A stretch of DNA of 5,142 nt from CAYZQE01 sp964480635 (GTDB lineage Bacteria; Pseudomonadota; Gammaproteobacteria; GCA-001735895), in NCBI GenBank assembly GCA_964480635.1, contig CAYZQE010000123.1, positions 1 through 5,142 of the forward strand. Reading direction: 5' to 3'. The first letter of the stretch is position 1. Each line of letters starts with the position of its first letter. Positions 5,049-5,142 of this stretch are shown piece after piece. The notes below the pieces were generated by a model. That model worked only from the letters and a program-made list of their open reading frames with translations, was not told the origin of the DNA and made no database searches. Both the position numbers and the translations under genes were made by a program.

Positions 5049-5142
5049 TTAACTTGAAAATATAAGCGGGATGTTCAGGCCTTTATTTTTGCGTTCCAAA
5101 CTAAGAAGTCTTGCCACATCTAAAGATGTAATCTTAATATCA
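5049..5142 (-). CDS. Possible 3' end of a minus-strand gene (partial)
   Basis: The minus strand is open from the window edge for 30 codons to a TAA at 5051-5049, while the other two minus-strand frames close within about 20 nt of the edge. The peptide ends in NKGLNIPLIFSS and contains an amphipathic stretch, TSLDVARLLSLERK, plausible for a real C-terminal helix. Thirty open codons can arise by chance, I do not recognise the family, and the start lies outside the window. If real, it is convergent with the Smr gene. Confidence 0.3.
   Translation of the reverse strand, partial: DIKITSLDVARLLSLERKNKGLNIPLIFSS

Overview
The window looks like an ordinary chromosomal segment of an AT-rich gammaproteobacterium. 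By eye the GC content is about 40% or slightly lower. The strongest evidence is the gene order surE-pcm-yqaA-nlpD-rpoS, a stationary-phase and envelope cluster that is characteristic of Gammaproteobacteria. The proteins resemble those of Pseudomonas-like and other non-enteric lineages more than a pathogen-specific or plasmid locus. I cannot name the genus from the sequence alone.

Layout. Positions 1-59 hold the last 18 codons of an unidentified plus-strand gene. Positions 60-459 hold no convincing gene but are rich in inverted repeats; this is the convergent gap between that gene and rpoS. Five minus-strand genes follow, read from high to low coordinates: surE (4272-3532), pcm (ending 2846), yqaA (2843-2256), nlpD (2259-1570) and rpoS (1542-460). 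They are tightly packed: 2 nt between pcm and yqaA, a 4-nt ATGA overlap between yqaA and nlpD, and 27 nt between nlpD and rpoS. They most likely form one transcription unit, with possible extra promoters serving rpoS. A divergent gene for a SmrA-type Smr-domain nuclease (4345-4854) is separated from surE by only 72 bp. Positions 4855-5048 are non-coding. Positions 5049-5142 may carry the end of a minus-strand gene.

How the genes work together. SurE (nucleotidase) and Pcm (isoaspartyl repair methyltransferase) are survival and maintenance enzymes. YqaA is a DedA/VTT-type inner-membrane protein. NlpD is a lipoprotein activator of cell-wall amidases, and RpoS is the general stress and stationary-phase sigma factor. 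SmrA-type proteins are RNA/DNA nuclease relatives of the ribosome-collision factor SmrB. truD, which often precedes surE, is not present here; the Smr gene occupies that side.

I find no undescribed defence, mobile or biosynthetic system. The items most worth a second look are a run of stem-loops downstream of rpoS, including one shaped like a tRNA acceptor/T-arm minihelix; the long charge-segregated N-terminus of RpoS; an extra active-site substitution in NlpD; and a 10-bp inverted repeat bounding about 125 bp after the Smr gene.
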